Part shown: positions 26,641 through 38,457 of the stretch, in pieces
Position numbering within the stretch: the stretch's first letter is position 1
How the letters are laid out: each line of letters opens with the position of its first letter
Assembly (NCBI GenBank): GCA_026005095.1
Contig: BPKK01000015.1
Location: 1 to 61,078 of the forward strand
Reading direction: 5' to 3'
DNA: 61,078 nt
Source: Silanimonas sp.
GTDB lineage: Bacteria > Pseudomonadota > Gammaproteobacteria > Xanthomonadales > Xanthomonadaceae
Notes under the pieces: model-generated
Database searches by the model: none
What the model saw: only the letters and a program-made list of their open reading frames with translations
What the model was told of the DNA's origin: nothing
Made by a program: the position numbers and the translations under genes

Positions 26641-29600
26641 TCAGGCCGCCGGGCCGGGCCCCTCGCCGGGCGGGCCGGAGAGCACCAGCATCAGGCCGGC
26701 GGCTGCGGGGTCGGCATTGGGGTCCTCGCGGAAGGCCCGGGCGCCGGCCTCGGGGTCTGTCCCCGGGGCGGGCTGCCAGAGCGCCCAGCCATTGCGCCCT
26801 TCCGCCTTCACCCGGTACAGGGCGCGGTCCGCCAGCGCGATCATCTGCTCCCAGCTCGGCACGCCGCGGATGCCGGGGAACAGCGGGTAGGCGGCGAATC
26901 CGACCGAGCAGGTCACCGTGGCCTGGGTGCCGTCACCGAAGTCGAAGGGCGTGCCGGCGACCCTGTGTCGGATGCGTTCGCCCAGGGTGGGCAGATGGCG
27001 CCGGGGCAGGGGGCGGAACACCAGCAGGAACTCCTCGCCGCCCCAGCGCACGCTGTAGTCGCCGCTGCGCACCAGTCCCTCCAGCCGGCGGGCGAACTGC
27101 TGCAGCACGAGGTCGCCGGCCTGGTGGCCGTGCACGTCGTTGATGCGCTTGAAGTGGTCGATGTCGATCAGGGCGAAGGCCATCACCTCGTCCTGCGCCG
27201 CCTCGGCCATCGATTCACGGTCGTAGAAGGCGATGTCGGCCGGGATCTGGCCGGCGAGGTAGCGGCGGTTGCGCAGGCCGGTGAGCGGGTCGGTGAGGCT
27301 GGCCTCGCGCAGGCGGCGGTTGGCCTCTTCGAGCGCCTCGGTGCGCTGGCGCACCAGGGCCTCCAGGCGCTCGCGCTGCTGCCGATGACGCCGCACCTGC
27401 CAGCGGTAGGCCGCAGCGGCGAGCAGGCCGGCCAAGGCGAGCAAGAGCAGCCTAAAGCCGATGGTCTCGTGGAAGTGGGGGGCGATGCGGAAGTGCAGGC
27501 GGGCCGGGGTCTCGGCCCAGCGGCCATCGTTGTTCGCCGCCAGCACCTCGAAGGTGTAGGGGCCGGGGGGCAGGTTGGTGTAGCGCAGGCTGCGCCGCGA
27601 GGGATCGTCGAGCAGCCGCCAGTCCTGGTCGTAGCCGACCAGCCGCACCTTGAGATCGACGCTGGCCGGGGCCTGGAAGGAGAGCGCGGTGAACTCGAAA
27701 TCGAGGTCGCGGGCCTCGGCCCCGAGCTCGAGCACCGCATCGCCCCTGGCCCAGCACGTCGATCCAGGCTCTCGCGGGCACGGACGCGCTCGATGACGGT
27801 GCTTGGCGGGTGCGGGTTGTGGCGGATGGCGGCGGCGTCCATCACCACCACGCCGTCGCGGGTGGGCAGCCACAGCTCGCTGCCGGCGAGGAAGCCCTTG
27901 GCCAGCCCGGCGCCATTGCAGCAGTAGCCTTTCTGCCCGCCACGGCGGTCGCCGCGTTCGTTGAGCAGCATCTCGCCGCGCAGGCCCCGGCGGCGGTCGG
28001 CCAGGGCGGCATCGAGATCGGCGAGCGGCACCCGGTAGATGCCGCGCAGGCCGGCCACCCACAGATAGCCGCCGTGGTCGGTGAGGAAGAAGGCCGAGTT
28101 CACCGGCAGGCCGTCGGCGCTGCCGAACACCTGCCAGTGGCCCCGCCCGTCCTCCAGCACGATCCGCTCGTCCAGGGTGCCGAGCACCCGCCGGCCGTCG
28201 GCCAGGGCGTGGATGGCGGTGATGTCCATGGTTTCGTCGAGGCCGGCGCCGCTGCCCACCGGCTGCAGGGCGTCGCCGTCCACGCGGAACAGGCCGCCCT
28301 GGGTGCCCACCAGCAGCTGCCGGCCATCGTGGTGCAGCACCCGCGCGGGCGGCACCGGGCCGCCGTCGGCGCGGTGGACGGGGCGCAGGCGGCCTTCGCC
28401 GTCGAGCACGGAAAGGCCGCGGGTCCCGGCAATCCACAGCCGGCCGTCGGGGGTTCTCAAGAGGGCATTGATCTGCGAGCCGTCCAGGGCCTCCAGCCCG
28501 GGGGGCGTGTGCAGGCGGCCGTCCGCCTCGCGGCGCACCAGGCCACCGCGGGTGCCGATCCACAGCCCTCCGGCCTCGGGCAGCAGGGTGTAGACATTGG
28601 TGTGCGGCAGGGCCGCGCCCGGCACCACCCGGGTGAAACGCTGGCCATCGAACACCGCGAGGCCATCATTGGTGCCCACCCAGGTGCGGCCGTCGGCGTC
28701 GCGGGCCAGCGACCAGACCAGCGGGTCGTGCAGGCCCTCGGGCACCGAGTAGCGGCGGGTCCAGCCATCGCGCACCCGCAGCAGCCCGGCCCACTGGCTG
28801 CCGAGCCAGAGGTTGCCCTCATGGTCCTCGGCGATCGCCCGTACCGAGAGCCCGACCGGCGCTTCCCGCACCCATTCGTGCACCTCGCCGCCGCGCAGCC
28901 GCGCGAGGTGGGTGGTGGTGGCCACCCAGAGGCTGCCTGCGGCATCGACATACAGGGCCTCGATCGCGCTGCGGGCGAGTTCCGGGTCGGCCTCGACGCG
29001 CTCCCAGCCGCCCTCCGGCCGGCGGCGGAACAGGCCGGCACTGGTGCCGGCCCAGAGCCGCCCGCCCTCCTCGGCCAGCCGGGTGACGGTGGCAGACTCG
29101 GCCTCCGCGGGCAGGGGCTCGAATTGCGGTTCCCCGCCCGCCCTGGGCAGGGTGTACAGGCCGCCGCGGCTGCCGACGAGCAGGCCCTCCGGCCGCGCCA
29201 GCAGGGCGTGGGCCGGGCGCGGCAGGGGGTGGCGTAGCCGCAGCTCGCCCGCCTCGACCACCGAGACCCCGCCGGCATGGCTGGCATGGAGGCGTCCCGT
29301 GGCATCGAAGGCCAGGGCCAGCAGGTCGGGGCGTGGCGTGGCATGCCCGGCATCGGCCGGGACGGCGTGGAACTGCCCGGCCTCGTGCACCGCAAGGCCG
29401 CGGTAGGTCGCCACCCAGAGCCTGCCATCGGGTCCGGCCCGCAGGTCGCGGATCCACTGCCCGGGCAGGCCGGGGCTGGACTCCGGCCGGTAGGCGGTGA
29501 AGCGGATGCCGTCGAAGCGGGCGAGACCGGCCTGGGTGCCGGCCCAGACATAGCCCTGCCGGTCCTGGGCGATGGCGAGCACGCTGATCTGCGGCAGGCC

Positions 29601-29753
29601 CTCCTCGATGCTCCAGGCATCGCGCACGCAGTGATGGAAGGCCTTGCCCGGATCCAGCGCCGCAGCCGTGCCGGCGAGCGCCGCGGCCGCCAGCGCGAGC
29701 CCGGCCAGGCAGGCCTTCCAGGCGGGCGGCGGGCGGGGGGGCGGGGGCGTCAT
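26641..29753 (-). pseudogene. Reg_prop/Y_Y_Y-GGDEF sensor cyclase, frameshifted in a G-run
   Basis: Membrane diguanylate cyclase with a large periplasmic sensor. The 5' frame (from 29753) gives a signal peptide (about 1-30), then some 640 residues of two-component-regulator propeller repeats (for example VWAGTQAGLARFDG, LWIGTRGGLVRR). Near 27745 the sequence shifts frame and continues with a Y_Y_Y domain (LPPGPYTFEVLAANNDGRW), one TM helix (FRLLLLALAGLLAAAAY), a coiled linker and a GGDEF domain with intact WGGEEF. One extra G in the run at 27743-27746 makes a single 1037-residue protein. Uncorrected, sensor and output are separated and no active cyclase would be made from the main start. Ends 4 nt before sdaA's coding end on the same strand. 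Confidence 0.85.
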
Positions 29754-29763
29754 GCCCCCTAGT

Positions 29764-31146
<1,383 letters not shown>

Positions 31147-31193
31147 GGCGGCGCGGACGGCGAGGGTTCAGGACGGGCGCATAGTCTAGCGGC

Positions 31194-31424
31194 ATGGCCC
31201 TTGCCCTCTACCAGCGCGACGACTGCCATTTGTGCGATGCCGCATTGGCGGTGCTCGCCGAGGCCGGCGTGCCGGCCTTCGAGAGCGTGTGGATCGATGG
31301 CGATGCGGCGCTGGAAGCGCGTTACGGCACGCGGGTGCCGGTGCTGCGCGACGAGGACAGCGGTCTGGAGCTGGCCTGGCCCTTCGACGCCCTCGCCGTG
31401 CGGGTGCTGCTCGGCAGCGCCTGA
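31194..31424 (+). CDS. Glutaredoxin-like (DUF836) thiol protein
   Basis: 76-residue thioredoxin-fold protein with the redox motif CHLC at residues 11-14 (DDCHLCDAA), a cis-Pro segment TRVPVLRDE, and a short helix at the end. This is the glutaredoxin-2/DUF836 small family. Cytoplasmic. Start ATG 31194; divergent from sdaA with 47 bp between. Its partner proteins are unknown. Confidence 0.88.
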   Translation: MALALYQRDDCHLCDAALAVLAEAGVPAFESVWIDGDAALEARYGTRVPVLRDEDSGLELAWPFDALAVRVLLGSA

Positions 31425-31469
31425 AATCTCCCCCGGGCGCCGCATCCGGGTGCGGGCGGCGGATGGCCT

Positions 31470-32027
31470 TCAGGGCGCGGGCTTCGCCAGCACCAGCCGG
31501 GTCGAGACCGCCACCGCGTCGGGCAGGCTCCGGGTGTCTTTCCAGTCCGGCCCGGCGCCCACGCCGAAGGCGAGGCGCGGCACGCTGGCCGTGCCTTCCA
31601 GCACCGGCGCCGCTCCTGCCTCCCAGCGGAAGGTGAGCGGTACTGCGGCGCTCACCCCGCGCAGCGTGAGGGTGCCCTCGGCGACGAAGCGGCCATCGGG
31701 CAGGGCGCGGAAGCGGCGGGCCTCGTAGCGCGCCTCGGCGAGGCGGGCCACGGCGAAGAACTCCGGGCCATGCAGCACTTCGTCGCGTTCCTCGTTGCCG
31801 GTATCGGCCGAGGCAAGCGCGATCACCACGTCGAAGCGGCTGTTGGCGAGGTCGGCCGGATCGAAGGCGATACGCGCCTCGAAGCGCTCGAAGCGGCCGC
31901 GGATGGGCTCACCGTCGTAGCTGGTCTCGAAGCCGAGGCGCGAGCCTTCGGCGGGCACGAGCACGGGTGGCGCGGCAAGGGCGAGGCAGGGGACGAAGGC
32001 GAGGAGGAGGGCGATAACGGTGCGCAT
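31470..32027 (-). CDS. YceI-family periplasmic protein (1)
   Basis: 185-residue YceI-family lipocalin-like protein with a signal peptide at about 1-19 (LLLAFVPCLALAAP). Family features: EGSRLGFETSYDGEPIRGRF for the first strands, FDPADLANSRFDVVI, then EFFAVARLAEARYE, GTLTLRGVSAAVPLTF. Members bind long isoprenoid or fatty-acid lipids in the periplasm. It lies 60 bp downstream of a cytochrome b561 gene and a second YceI gene on the same strand, a known pairing. Confidence 0.92.
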   Translation of the reverse strand: MRTVIALLLAFVPCLALAAPPVLVPAEGSRLGFETSYDGEPIRGRFERFEARIAFDPADLANSRFDVVIALASADTGNEERDEVLHGPEFFAVARLAEARYEARRFRALPDGRFVAEGTLTLRGVSAAVPLTFRWEAGAAPVLEGTASVPRLAFGVGAGPDWKDTRSLPDAVAVSTRLVLAKPAP

Positions 32028-32087
32028 GGCAGGGACGGGGTGCGGGTGGTGAAGAGGAAAGCGGGCGTCGGCGGAGGGGCGGGGTGC

Positions 32088-32645
32088 TCAGCCCGCGGGC
32101 CTGATCCACGGCGCCATGCGCCGCAACACCGCGTCCTTGAGCTGGTAGTGGTGGTAGAAGGCGGCGCCGGCATGCGCCAGCAGCAGCAGGAGCAGGGCGA
32201 TGACGCCGTACTCGTGCACCGCCTTCGACAGGGCCTTCAGGCTGGCGTCCACCTGCCCGGGGCTTCCCAGCACGGTGAGGCCGAACCAGCGGGTGGGGAA
32301 GTTGGACGCCCAGTTGTAGACCCAGCCGCTGGCCGGGATCAGCAGCAGCAGCAGGTACAGGCCGAGATGACCGAGCCGGGCGGCCCAGACTTGCCAGCCG
32401 GGCATGCCCTCCGGCAGCCGTGGCGCGGGCTGGGCGAGCCGCCAGCCCAGCCGCAGCAGGGTGAGCGCGAGCACGGTAAGCCCGATGCTCTTGTGCAGGT
32501 TGTACACGTCGATCTTGGTGCGCCCCGGGGGCAGGTCCACCATCACATAGCCCACCACCACGAGGCCGAGCACGGCCAGCGCGGTGATCCAGTGCAGGGC
32601 GATGGAGAGGCTGCCCCAGCGTTCAGGGGAATTGCGGATCGGCAT
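32088..32645 (-). CDS. Cytochrome b561
   Basis: 185-residue four-helix diheme membrane cytochrome. Heme-ligand His residues are visible in IALHWITAL, NLHKSIG, KAVHEYGV and LLLAHAGAAFYHHY. TM helices at about 12-33, 47-68, 88-110 and 143-165. Such proteins pass electrons from the quinone pool and often sit next to yceI. The ATG at 32645 overlaps the end of the upstream YceI gene by 23 nt. Confidence 0.93.
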   Translation of the reverse strand: MPIRNSPERWGSLSIALHWITALAVLGLVVVGYVMVDLPPGRTKIDVYNLHKSIGLTVLALTLLRLGWRLAQPAPRLPEGMPGWQVWAARLGHLGLYLLLLLIPASGWVYNWASNFPTRWFGLTVLGSPGQVDASLKALSKAVHEYGVIALLLLLLAHAGAAFYHHYQLKDAVLRRMAPWIRPAG

Positions 32646-33342
32646 CGTCGGGCTCCGTGGCGGGGGCTTCGGTTTCGGATGACGCGTCGGCCTCGCCGGG
32701 CGAGGCGCTGCCGCGCGTGCGCAGGGCTTCCACTTCGATCCGTACCCGCACCGCATGGCCGACGAGGGTGGGCGCGGCATCGAAGCCGAAGTCGCGGCGG
32801 TCGAGTTCGGCGGTGGCGGAGAAGCCGGCGGTGCGGCGCAGGGTGAGCGGATTGCGCTTCACCGCGTTCCGGCGCACCTCCAGCACCACCGGGGCGCGCC
32901 TGCCGCGCACGCTGAGCTCGCCATGCACGCGGGCGCGTTCGGCATCGATGGGCTCCACGCGGGTGGAACGGAAAAGGATCTCGGGGTGGCGCCCGGCATC
33001 GAACCAGCGCCGGCCGAGCATGGCCTCGTTCCAGCCGGCATCGCCGAAATCGAGGCGGGAGAGCGGCAGCCGCACCTCCACCTCGGCATCCTCCCAGCGG
33101 CCCGGCGCGTAGCGCAGCCGGCCCTCCGGGGCCGAGAGCGTGGCCAGGGCCTGCGAGAAGCCGGCATGCTCCACCTCGAACAGCACCCGGCTGTGCACCG
33201 GATCGAGGCGCCATTCCGGCAGCGGCCGGGCGGCCAGGACCGGGGCGGCCAGCAGGGCGAGCGCAAGGTCCAGCGCGGGCCGGAAGGGCGCGGGGCGCGG
33301 GCAGCGCCGGGGCATCGCAGCGGGGGCAGGGGCACGGTCCAT
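32623..33342 (-). CDS. YceI-family protein (2) with acidic C-terminal tail
   Basis: 239-residue YceI-like protein with a leader of about 38 residues (LDLALALLAAPVLAARPL). Family strands: WRLDPVHSRVLFEVEHAGFS, LDFGDAGWNEAMLGRRWFD, HPEILFRSTRVE, GELSVRGRRAPVVLEV. It differs from the first copy and carries a 30-residue Ser/Glu/Asp/Pro-rich tail that overlaps the b561 start by 23 nt. First gene of the YceI-b561-YceI operon. Start ATG 33342. Confidence 0.88.
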   Translation of the reverse strand: MDRAPAPAAMPRRCPRPAPFRPALDLALALLAAPVLAARPLPEWRLDPVHSRVLFEVEHAGFSQALATLSAPEGRLRYAPGRWEDAEVEVRLPLSRLDFGDAGWNEAMLGRRWFDAGRHPEILFRSTRVEPIDAERARVHGELSVRGRRAPVVLEVRRNAVKRNPLTLRRTAGFSATAELDRRDFGFDAAPTLVGHAVRVRIEVEALRTRGSASPGEADASSETEAPATEPDDADPQFP

Positions 33343-33455
33343 CGCCGGGGATTCTAGGCAGGCCAGGCGTGATGGCCCGGCTTGCGCCCGCAATGCTGCG
33401 TTGCGAGCATGCATCGCCGCCTCCAAGGCCTCATCCGCACTGCAAGGAAGGACCC

Positions 33456-36400
33456 ATGCCGCGCCCCCGGCCCGCCGCCCGCCCGCCCTGCCTCGCCCGG
33501 GCACTTCTCGTGCTCGGCCTGCTGGTGGCGGCCATGGCGGCCGCGGCCATGCCATTGCCGGAGACGCCGCAGTTCCGCCGCCTCGGCGTCGAGCAGGGCC
33601 TGCCCTCCAGTCGCGTCAATGGCCTGGCGCAGGACCGCGCCGGCTACCTGTGGATCGCCACCGACGATGGCATCGCCCGCTACGACGGGGTGGGCATGCG
33701 CGTCTGGCGGTACGACCCCGGCATCGTCGACGGCATGCCAGGCAACCTCGTCAATGCCCTCCACGTCGATGCCCGGGACGATGTCTGGATGGCCGTCTCC
33801 GACCGCGGCATCGCCCGCATCGACCGCCATCGCGAGGCGGTGCTGCCGCTGCGTGATCCGGCTCTGCCGCAGCTCGAGACCATCGATGTATGGAGCATTG
33901 CCGAAACCGGCGATGGCCGGCTGTGGTTCGCCAGCTTCGGCGAGGGCCTGCTGCGGCGCGAGCCGGACGGTAGCCTGCACCTCGTCGGGGCCGTGCCCAC
34001 CGGCGCGGCCGCCCGCCCGGTGCCGCGGCTGATCTCGCTGCTGGCCGATGCCGGCGAAGGCCTGTGGATCGGCACCGTCAGCGGCCTTGCCTACTGGAAC
34101 GGCGAGACCCTCGAGGCGGTGGCGGCGGGCGAGCTCGACGAGGCGGCGATCATCGCCATGGACCGCGACCCCGACGGCAGCCTGTGGCTTTCCACCCGCT
34201 CCCACGGGCTGTGGCGGCGCAGCCCCGAGGGCCGCTTCGAACGCTCGCCCTGGAATGCCGGCATCGGCGGCGCGCGCCCCTTCGGGGTGAAGGCCGATGG
34301 CAGCGGCGGCCACTGGATCCACACCGCCCGCGGCCTGTTCCTGGCCGATGCCTCCGGCCTGCGCCGCCTGCCGGCGCCGGAGGGCAGCGAGGGCAATTTC
34401 CAGCAGATGCTGGTCGACCGCCAGGGCGGGCTGTGGTTCGGCGATGCCGACCACGGCCTTGCCTGGCTCTCGCCGGGCTGGCGCAGCTTCGCCTCGCTCT
34501 CGCGCAGCGGCGAGCCGCCGCTGCGGCTGTCGATGCGCCAGGCCCTGGCCTTCGCCGCCCTGCCCGATGGCGGCCTGCTGATCGGTGGCGAGGAGGGACT
34601 GCTCGACCGCCTGGACGCCGACCGGCGGCGGGTCACGCCGCGGCTGCTGCCGCCCTCGCAGTTCGCGGGCGAGCGCCTCACCGCCCTGCTCGCCCTGCCC
34701 GATGGCACGCTCTGGGTCGGGGCCTCGCGCCTGCTGCTGCGGCGCGATCCGGCCGGGCGCTGGACCCGCTGGGGCGCCGAGGGGCCGGATGCCGCCCCGG
34801 CCGCCGCCATCGATTTCCTGGTGCCGATGCCCGATGGCACGCTCTGGGTGGCGGCCTATGGCGCCGGTCTGCAGCAGCGTGCCGCCGATGGCCGGGTGCT
34901 GCGCCGGGTGCAGCCCGAAGACGGCCTCGGCCTCGAGACCCTGCACGTGGAGCACGCCCTCGCCGGCCCCGACGGCGCGCTCTGGGTGGCCAATGCCCAA
35001 GGAGTACTGCGCTGGGACGGCGCGCGCTTCGAACGCCTCGTCGATGCCGAAGGCGGCCCGGTGTTCGGCATCGCCTTCGAATCGCCCGAGGCCTTCTGGA
35101 CCTACCGCACCGGCCTTCTGCAGCAGTGGCGCCGTGATGGCGGGCGCTGGAAGGAGGCCAGCCGCGCCGATGCCGCCAACGAGGGCATGCCCGCCGTCGA
35201 TGCCGGCGGCCTGGTGCGCGATGCCCATGGCCGGCTGTGGATCTTCAGCCTGCGCGGCCTGGTGCGCTTCGACCCTGCCACCCGCGGCCTGCGCCTGTTC
35301 GGCCCGGCCGATGGCCTGCGCGAGCGCGAGTTCGGCCTGCGCCCGCCCCTGGTGCTGCCCGATGGCCGGGTGGTGGCCGGCACCGCCAATGGCGCCGTGC
35401 TCTTCGATCCCCTCACGGTGGCCGCCGATGGCCGGGTGCCGCCGCTGGTGATCGACACCCTGAGCGTGCGCCGGGCCGAAGACGTGGTGGCCCTCGACCC
35501 CGATGCCCCGGTGCGGCTGGAGGCCAGCGACCGCGACCTCAGGATCGTGGCGCGGCTGATGTCCTTCGCCGATCCGGGCGCGCACCGTTTCCGCTTCCGC
35601 CTGCACGGCTACGACCCGGACTGGGTCGAGGTGGGAGCGGCGGGCGAGCGCCAGCTGCCGCGCCAGCTGCCGGGGCGCTACCGCCTCGAGGTGCGCGCCG
35701 CCGGAGCCGATGGCCGCTGGGGCGAGACCCGGCTGATCGAGTACGAGGTGCTGCCGCCCTGGTGGCTGAGCCCACGGGCGCTGGTGGCCTATGCCGTGCT
35801 GCTGCTCGGCCTGGCCGCGGGCGGCGTGCTGCTGGTGCGCCACCGCCTGCGCCTGCGCGCCCGCGAGCGCCAGGAGCGCGAGGCCCGGCGCCTCGCCCTC
35901 GAGGCCTCGGAGGCCAAGAGCCGGTTCCTGGCCGATCTCGGCCACGAACTGCGCACCCCGCTCACCGGCGTGCTCGGCATGACCGAGCTGATGCTCCGCG
36001 AGCCCCTGCCGGAGGTGCAGCGGCAGCGCGCCGAGACCGTGCTGCGCGCCGGCCAGCACCTCCTGCGGCTGGTGAACGACACCCTCGACCTCGCCCGCAT
36101 CGAGGCCGGCCGCCTGCTCCTGCAGGACGAGCCCTTCGACCTGCCCGCCCTGGTGGCCGACGTGGCGCAGTGGCTGCGCCCCAGCGCCGAGGCCAAGGGC
36201 CTGCGCTTCAGCGTGCAGCTCGCCCCCGGCCTGCCGCCCTGGCTGCGCGGCGATGCCGCCCGGGTGCGGCAGATCCTGCTCAACCTCGGCGGCAATGCCA
36301 TCAAGTTCACCGAGCAGGGCTTCGTTGCCCTGCGCGTGGCGCCGCTCGCCGGGGGCGGCATCGAGGTGGAGGTGGAAGACAGCGGCATCGGCCTCGATGC

Positions 36401-37046
36401 CGAGGCGCAGCAGCGCCTGTTCCAGCGCTTCGAGCAGGCCGGCGGCGCGGCCACCCAGCGGCGCTACGGCGGCACCGGCCTCGGCCTTGCCATCAGCCGT
36501 CAGCTCGCCTGTGCCATGGGCGGCGACTTGCTGCTGCACAGCCGCAAGGGCCAGGGCAGCCGCTTCACCGTGCGCCTGCCCCTGCCCGATGCCACGCCGG
36601 CGGGCGGAGGAGGCGCGGCATCGCTCGGCCCGCCGGCCGGCATGGCTCCTGGCACTGCGGCCCCGGCCGCCCCCGCGCGCGCCCTCGACATCCTGTTGGT
36701 GGAGGACGACCCGGTGGTGGGCGAGGTGATGACCGGCCTCCTGCAGTCGATGGGTCATCGCGTGCACCACGCACCGCAGGCCCTGGCCGCCATGACCCTG
36801 CTCAAGACCCAAAGGCTCGACCTCGGGCTGCTCGATCTCGACCTGCCGGCGGTAGACGGCTTCGAACTGGCGCGGCTGATCCGCCAGGGCGGCTGGGGCC
36901 TGCCGCTGGTGGCGGTGACCGCGCGCGCCGATCTCGCCTCCGAGCACCAGGCCCGGGCCGCGGGGATGGACGGCTACCTGCGCAAGCCGGTCACCGGCGC
37001 CATGCTGGCCGAGACTCTGGCCGGCATCCAGCCGCGGCCCGGTTAG
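33456..37046 (+). CDS. Propeller-type hybrid histidine kinase with receiver
   Basis: 1196-residue hybrid two-component protein. Signal peptide about 1-33; Reg_prop propeller repeats about 35-650 (GYLWIATDDGIARYDG, LWIGTVSGLAYWNG, LWLSTRSHGLWRR); Y_Y_Y domain about 690-765; TM helix about 772-792; H-box LGHELRTPLTGVLGM (His about 829); HATPase about 930-1045 (NLGGNAIKFTE, VEDSGIGLD, GGTGLGLAIS); receiver about 1077-1190 with phospho-Asp in LLDLDLPAVDG and Lys in LRKP. No DNA-binding output, so the signal must leave by phosphotransfer. The ATG at 33456 has AAGGAAGG upstream and starts a signal peptide; a longer frame from 33369 does not. Architecture parallels the GGDEF sensor at 26.6-29.8 kb. 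Confidence 0.93.
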   Translation: MPRPRPAARPPCLARALLVLGLLVAAMAAAAMPLPETPQFRRLGVEQGLPSSRVNGLAQDRAGYLWIATDDGIARYDGVGMRVWRYDPGIVDGMPGNLVNALHVDARDDVWMAVSDRGIARIDRHREAVLPLRDPALPQLETIDVWSIAETGDGRLWFASFGEGLLRREPDGSLHLVGAVPTGAAARPVPRLISLLADAGEGLWIGTVSGLAYWNGETLEAVAAGELDEAAIIAMDRDPDGSLWLSTRSHGLWRRSPEGRFERSPWNAGIGGARPFGVKADGSGGHWIHTARGLFLADASGLRRLPAPEGSEGNFQQMLVDRQGGLWFGDADHGLAWLSPGWRSFASLSRSGEPPLRLSMRQALAFAALPDGGLLIGGEEGLLDRLDADRRRVTPRLLPPSQFAGERLTALLALPDGTLWVGASRLLLRRDPAGRWTRWGAEGPDAAPAAAIDFLVPMPDGTLWVAAYGAGLQQRAADGRVLRRVQPEDGLGLETLHVEHALAGPDGALWVANAQGVLRWDGARFERLVDAEGGPVFGIAFESPEAFWTYRTGLLQQWRRDGGRWKEASRADAANEGMPAVDAGGLVRDAHGRLWIFSLRGLVRFDPATRGLRLFGPADGLREREFGLRPPLVLPDGRVVAGTANGAVLFDPLTVAADGRVPPLVIDTLSVRRAEDVVALDPDAPVRLEASDRDLRIVARLMSFADPGAHRFRFRLHGYDPDWVEVGAAGERQLPRQLPGRYRLEVRAAGADGRWGETRLIEYEVLPPWWLSPRALVAYAVLLLGLAAGGVLLVRHRLRLRARERQEREARRLALEASEAKSRFLADLGHELRTPLTGVLGMTELMLREPLPEVQRQRAETVLRAGQHLLRLVNDTLDLARIEAGRLLLQDEPFDLPALVADVAQWLRPSAEAKGLRFSVQLAPGLPPWLRGDAARVRQILLNLGGNAIKFTEQGFVALRVAPLAGGGIEVEVEDSGIGLDAEAQQRLFQRFEQAGGAATQRRYGGTGLGLAISRQLACAMGGDLLLHSRKGQGSRFTVRLPLPDATPAGGGGAASLGPPAGMAPGTAAPAAPARALDILLVEDDPVVGEVMTGLLQSMGHRVHHAPQALAAMTLLKTQRLDLGLLDLDLPAVDGFELARLIRQGGWGLPLVAVTARADLASEHQARAAGMDGYLRKPVTGAMLAETLAGIQPRPG

Positions 37047-37072
37047 CGCAACGCGCCCGCGGGCCCCGGCCG

Positions 37073-38146
37073 TCAGCGCCGGCGGTGGGCGTGTACCGCT
37101 TCCACCAGGGCCGCCACGTGTTCCGGCGCCATGTCGGGCGACATGCCGTGGCCGAGGTTGAACACGTGGCCCTCGCGCGCGCCGCCGTTCGCCGCGGCAT
37201 AGTCGTCGAGGGCGCGCGCCGCTTCGCGGGCGATGACCGCCGGCAGGGCGTAGAGCGTGGCCGGATCGAGATTGCCCTGCAGCGCCACCCGGCCGCCGGT
37301 ACGGCGGCGGGCCTCGCCGAGCGAGACCGTCCAGTCGATGCCCAGCGCCTCCGCGCCCGAGGTCGCGAGTTCCTCGAGATACGGGCCATTGCCCTTGCCG
37401 AACAGGATGAGCGGCGCCTTCGCTGTGCCTTTGCCGCGCGGCAGGCGCTGCGCGATCTCCACGAGATACGGCAAAGAGAACTCGCGGTAGAGGTGCGGCG
37501 CCAGTACCCCGCCCCAGGTGTCGAAGACCTGCAGCGCCTGCGCCCCTGCGAGGCGTTGCGCATCGAGGTAGGCGATGACGGCATCGGTCACCCGGCGCAG
37601 CAGGGCGTGTAGGGTGGCCGGTGCCTCCAGCGCCATGGCCTTGATGCGGGCGAAATTCTCAGAGCCGCCGCCCTCCACCATGTAGCAGGCCAGGGTCCAG
37701 GGGCTGCCGGAGAAGCCGATCAGCGGCACTCTGCCCGCCAGCTCGCGGCGGATCAGCCGCACCGCATCCATCACGTAGCGCAGCTCGGTCTCCATGTCCG
37801 GCGTGCCGAGCGCCTCCACATCGGCCATCGAGCGCACGGTGCGCTCGAAGCGCGGGCCCTCGCCCTCGGCGAAGTACAGGCCAAGGCCCATCGCATCCGG
37901 CACGGTGAGGATGTCGGAGAACAGGATGGCGGCATCCAGCGGGAAGCGTGCCAGCGGCTGCAGGGTCACCTCGCAGGCCAGCTCCGGAGTCTTCGCCATG
38001 GCAAGGAAGCTGCCGGCCCTGGCGCGGGTGGCGCGGTATTCCGGCAGATAGCGGCCGGCCTGGCGCATCAGCCATACCGGGGTATACGGCACCGGCTCGC
38101 GGCGCAGGGCACGGAGGAAGGTGTCGTTTCCGGGCGCGGCGTTCAT
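37073..38146 (-). CDS. hemE: Uroporphyrinogen decarboxylase
   Basis: 357-residue heme-pathway enzyme that removes four carboxyls from uroporphyrinogen III. Signature 1 [16 protein letters not shown] (residues about 22-37) and signature 2 [16 protein letters not shown] (about 140-155) are perfect, and FGKGNG and LGHGMSPD follow. Full length. The start shares an ATGA overlap with the upstream WGR gene. In xanthomonads hemE lies near aroK-aroB; here that pair is about 16 kb away. Confidence 0.97.
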   Translation of the reverse strand: MNAAPGNDTFLRALRREPVPYTPVWLMRQAGRYLPEYRATRARAGSFLAMAKTPELACEVTLQPLARFPLDAAILFSDILTVPDAMGLGLYFAEGEGPRFERTVRSMADVEALGTPDMETELRYVMDAVRLIRRELAGRVPLIGFSGSPWTLACYMVEGGGSENFARIKAMALEAPATLHALLRRVTDAVIAYLDAQRLAGAQALQVFDTWGGVLAPHLYREFSLPYLVEIAQRLPRGKGTAKAPLILFGKGNGPYLEELATSGAEALGIDWTVSLGEARRRTGGRVALQGNLDPATLYALPAVIAREAARALDDYAAANGGAREGHVFNLGHGMSPDMAPEHVAALVEAVHAHRRR

Positions 38147-38397
38147 CGTGGCGCCTCCACGCCCTGCGCGAACATGATCTGGAAGCCGCGCCTCACCTGG
38201 GCGTCGCGGGCCGCCTCGAAGGCGGCCAGCGCCTGCTCGCGGGCGAGGAACTGCTCGCGCCGCACCGTGGCCTTGGCTCCGGTGGTACCGCTCTCGCGCA
38301 CCAGGAACCAGCCGCCGAACAGGTCCTGTTCCAGCGTGAGCTGCACGTATTTCGGGGCTTCGCCCGCGGCCGGGCGCTGTTGCAGGTAGAGGCGCAT
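38143..38397 (-). CDS. WGR-domain protein
   Basis: 84-residue protein consisting of one WGR-like domain: MRLYLQQRP...[23 protein letters not shown], with the W-G-R core replaced here by ESG-TTG. WGR domains occur in poly(ADP-ribose) polymerases and in stand-alone bacterial proteins of unknown function. Its stop overlaps the hemE start (ATGA), so hemE is translationally coupled to it. Start ATG 38397. A longer open frame upstream belongs to the integrase remnant. Confidence 0.85.
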   Translation of the reverse strand: MRLYLQQRPAAGEAPKYVQLTLEQDLFGGWFLVRESGTTGAKATVRREQFLAREQALAAFEAARDAQVRRGFQIMFAQGVEAPR

Positions 38398-38457
38398 AGG
38401 GCGCGCATTGTAAGGGAGGTGCCTCCCACGCGGCGCGGGAACGGCCGGTGGTGGGTC

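Noticed and set aside
33354..36947. 1197-codon minus-strand frame opposite the hybrid kinase
   Set aside because: Low-complexity His/Gln/Gly/Ala sequence without domains; the plus-strand kinase has clear motifs.
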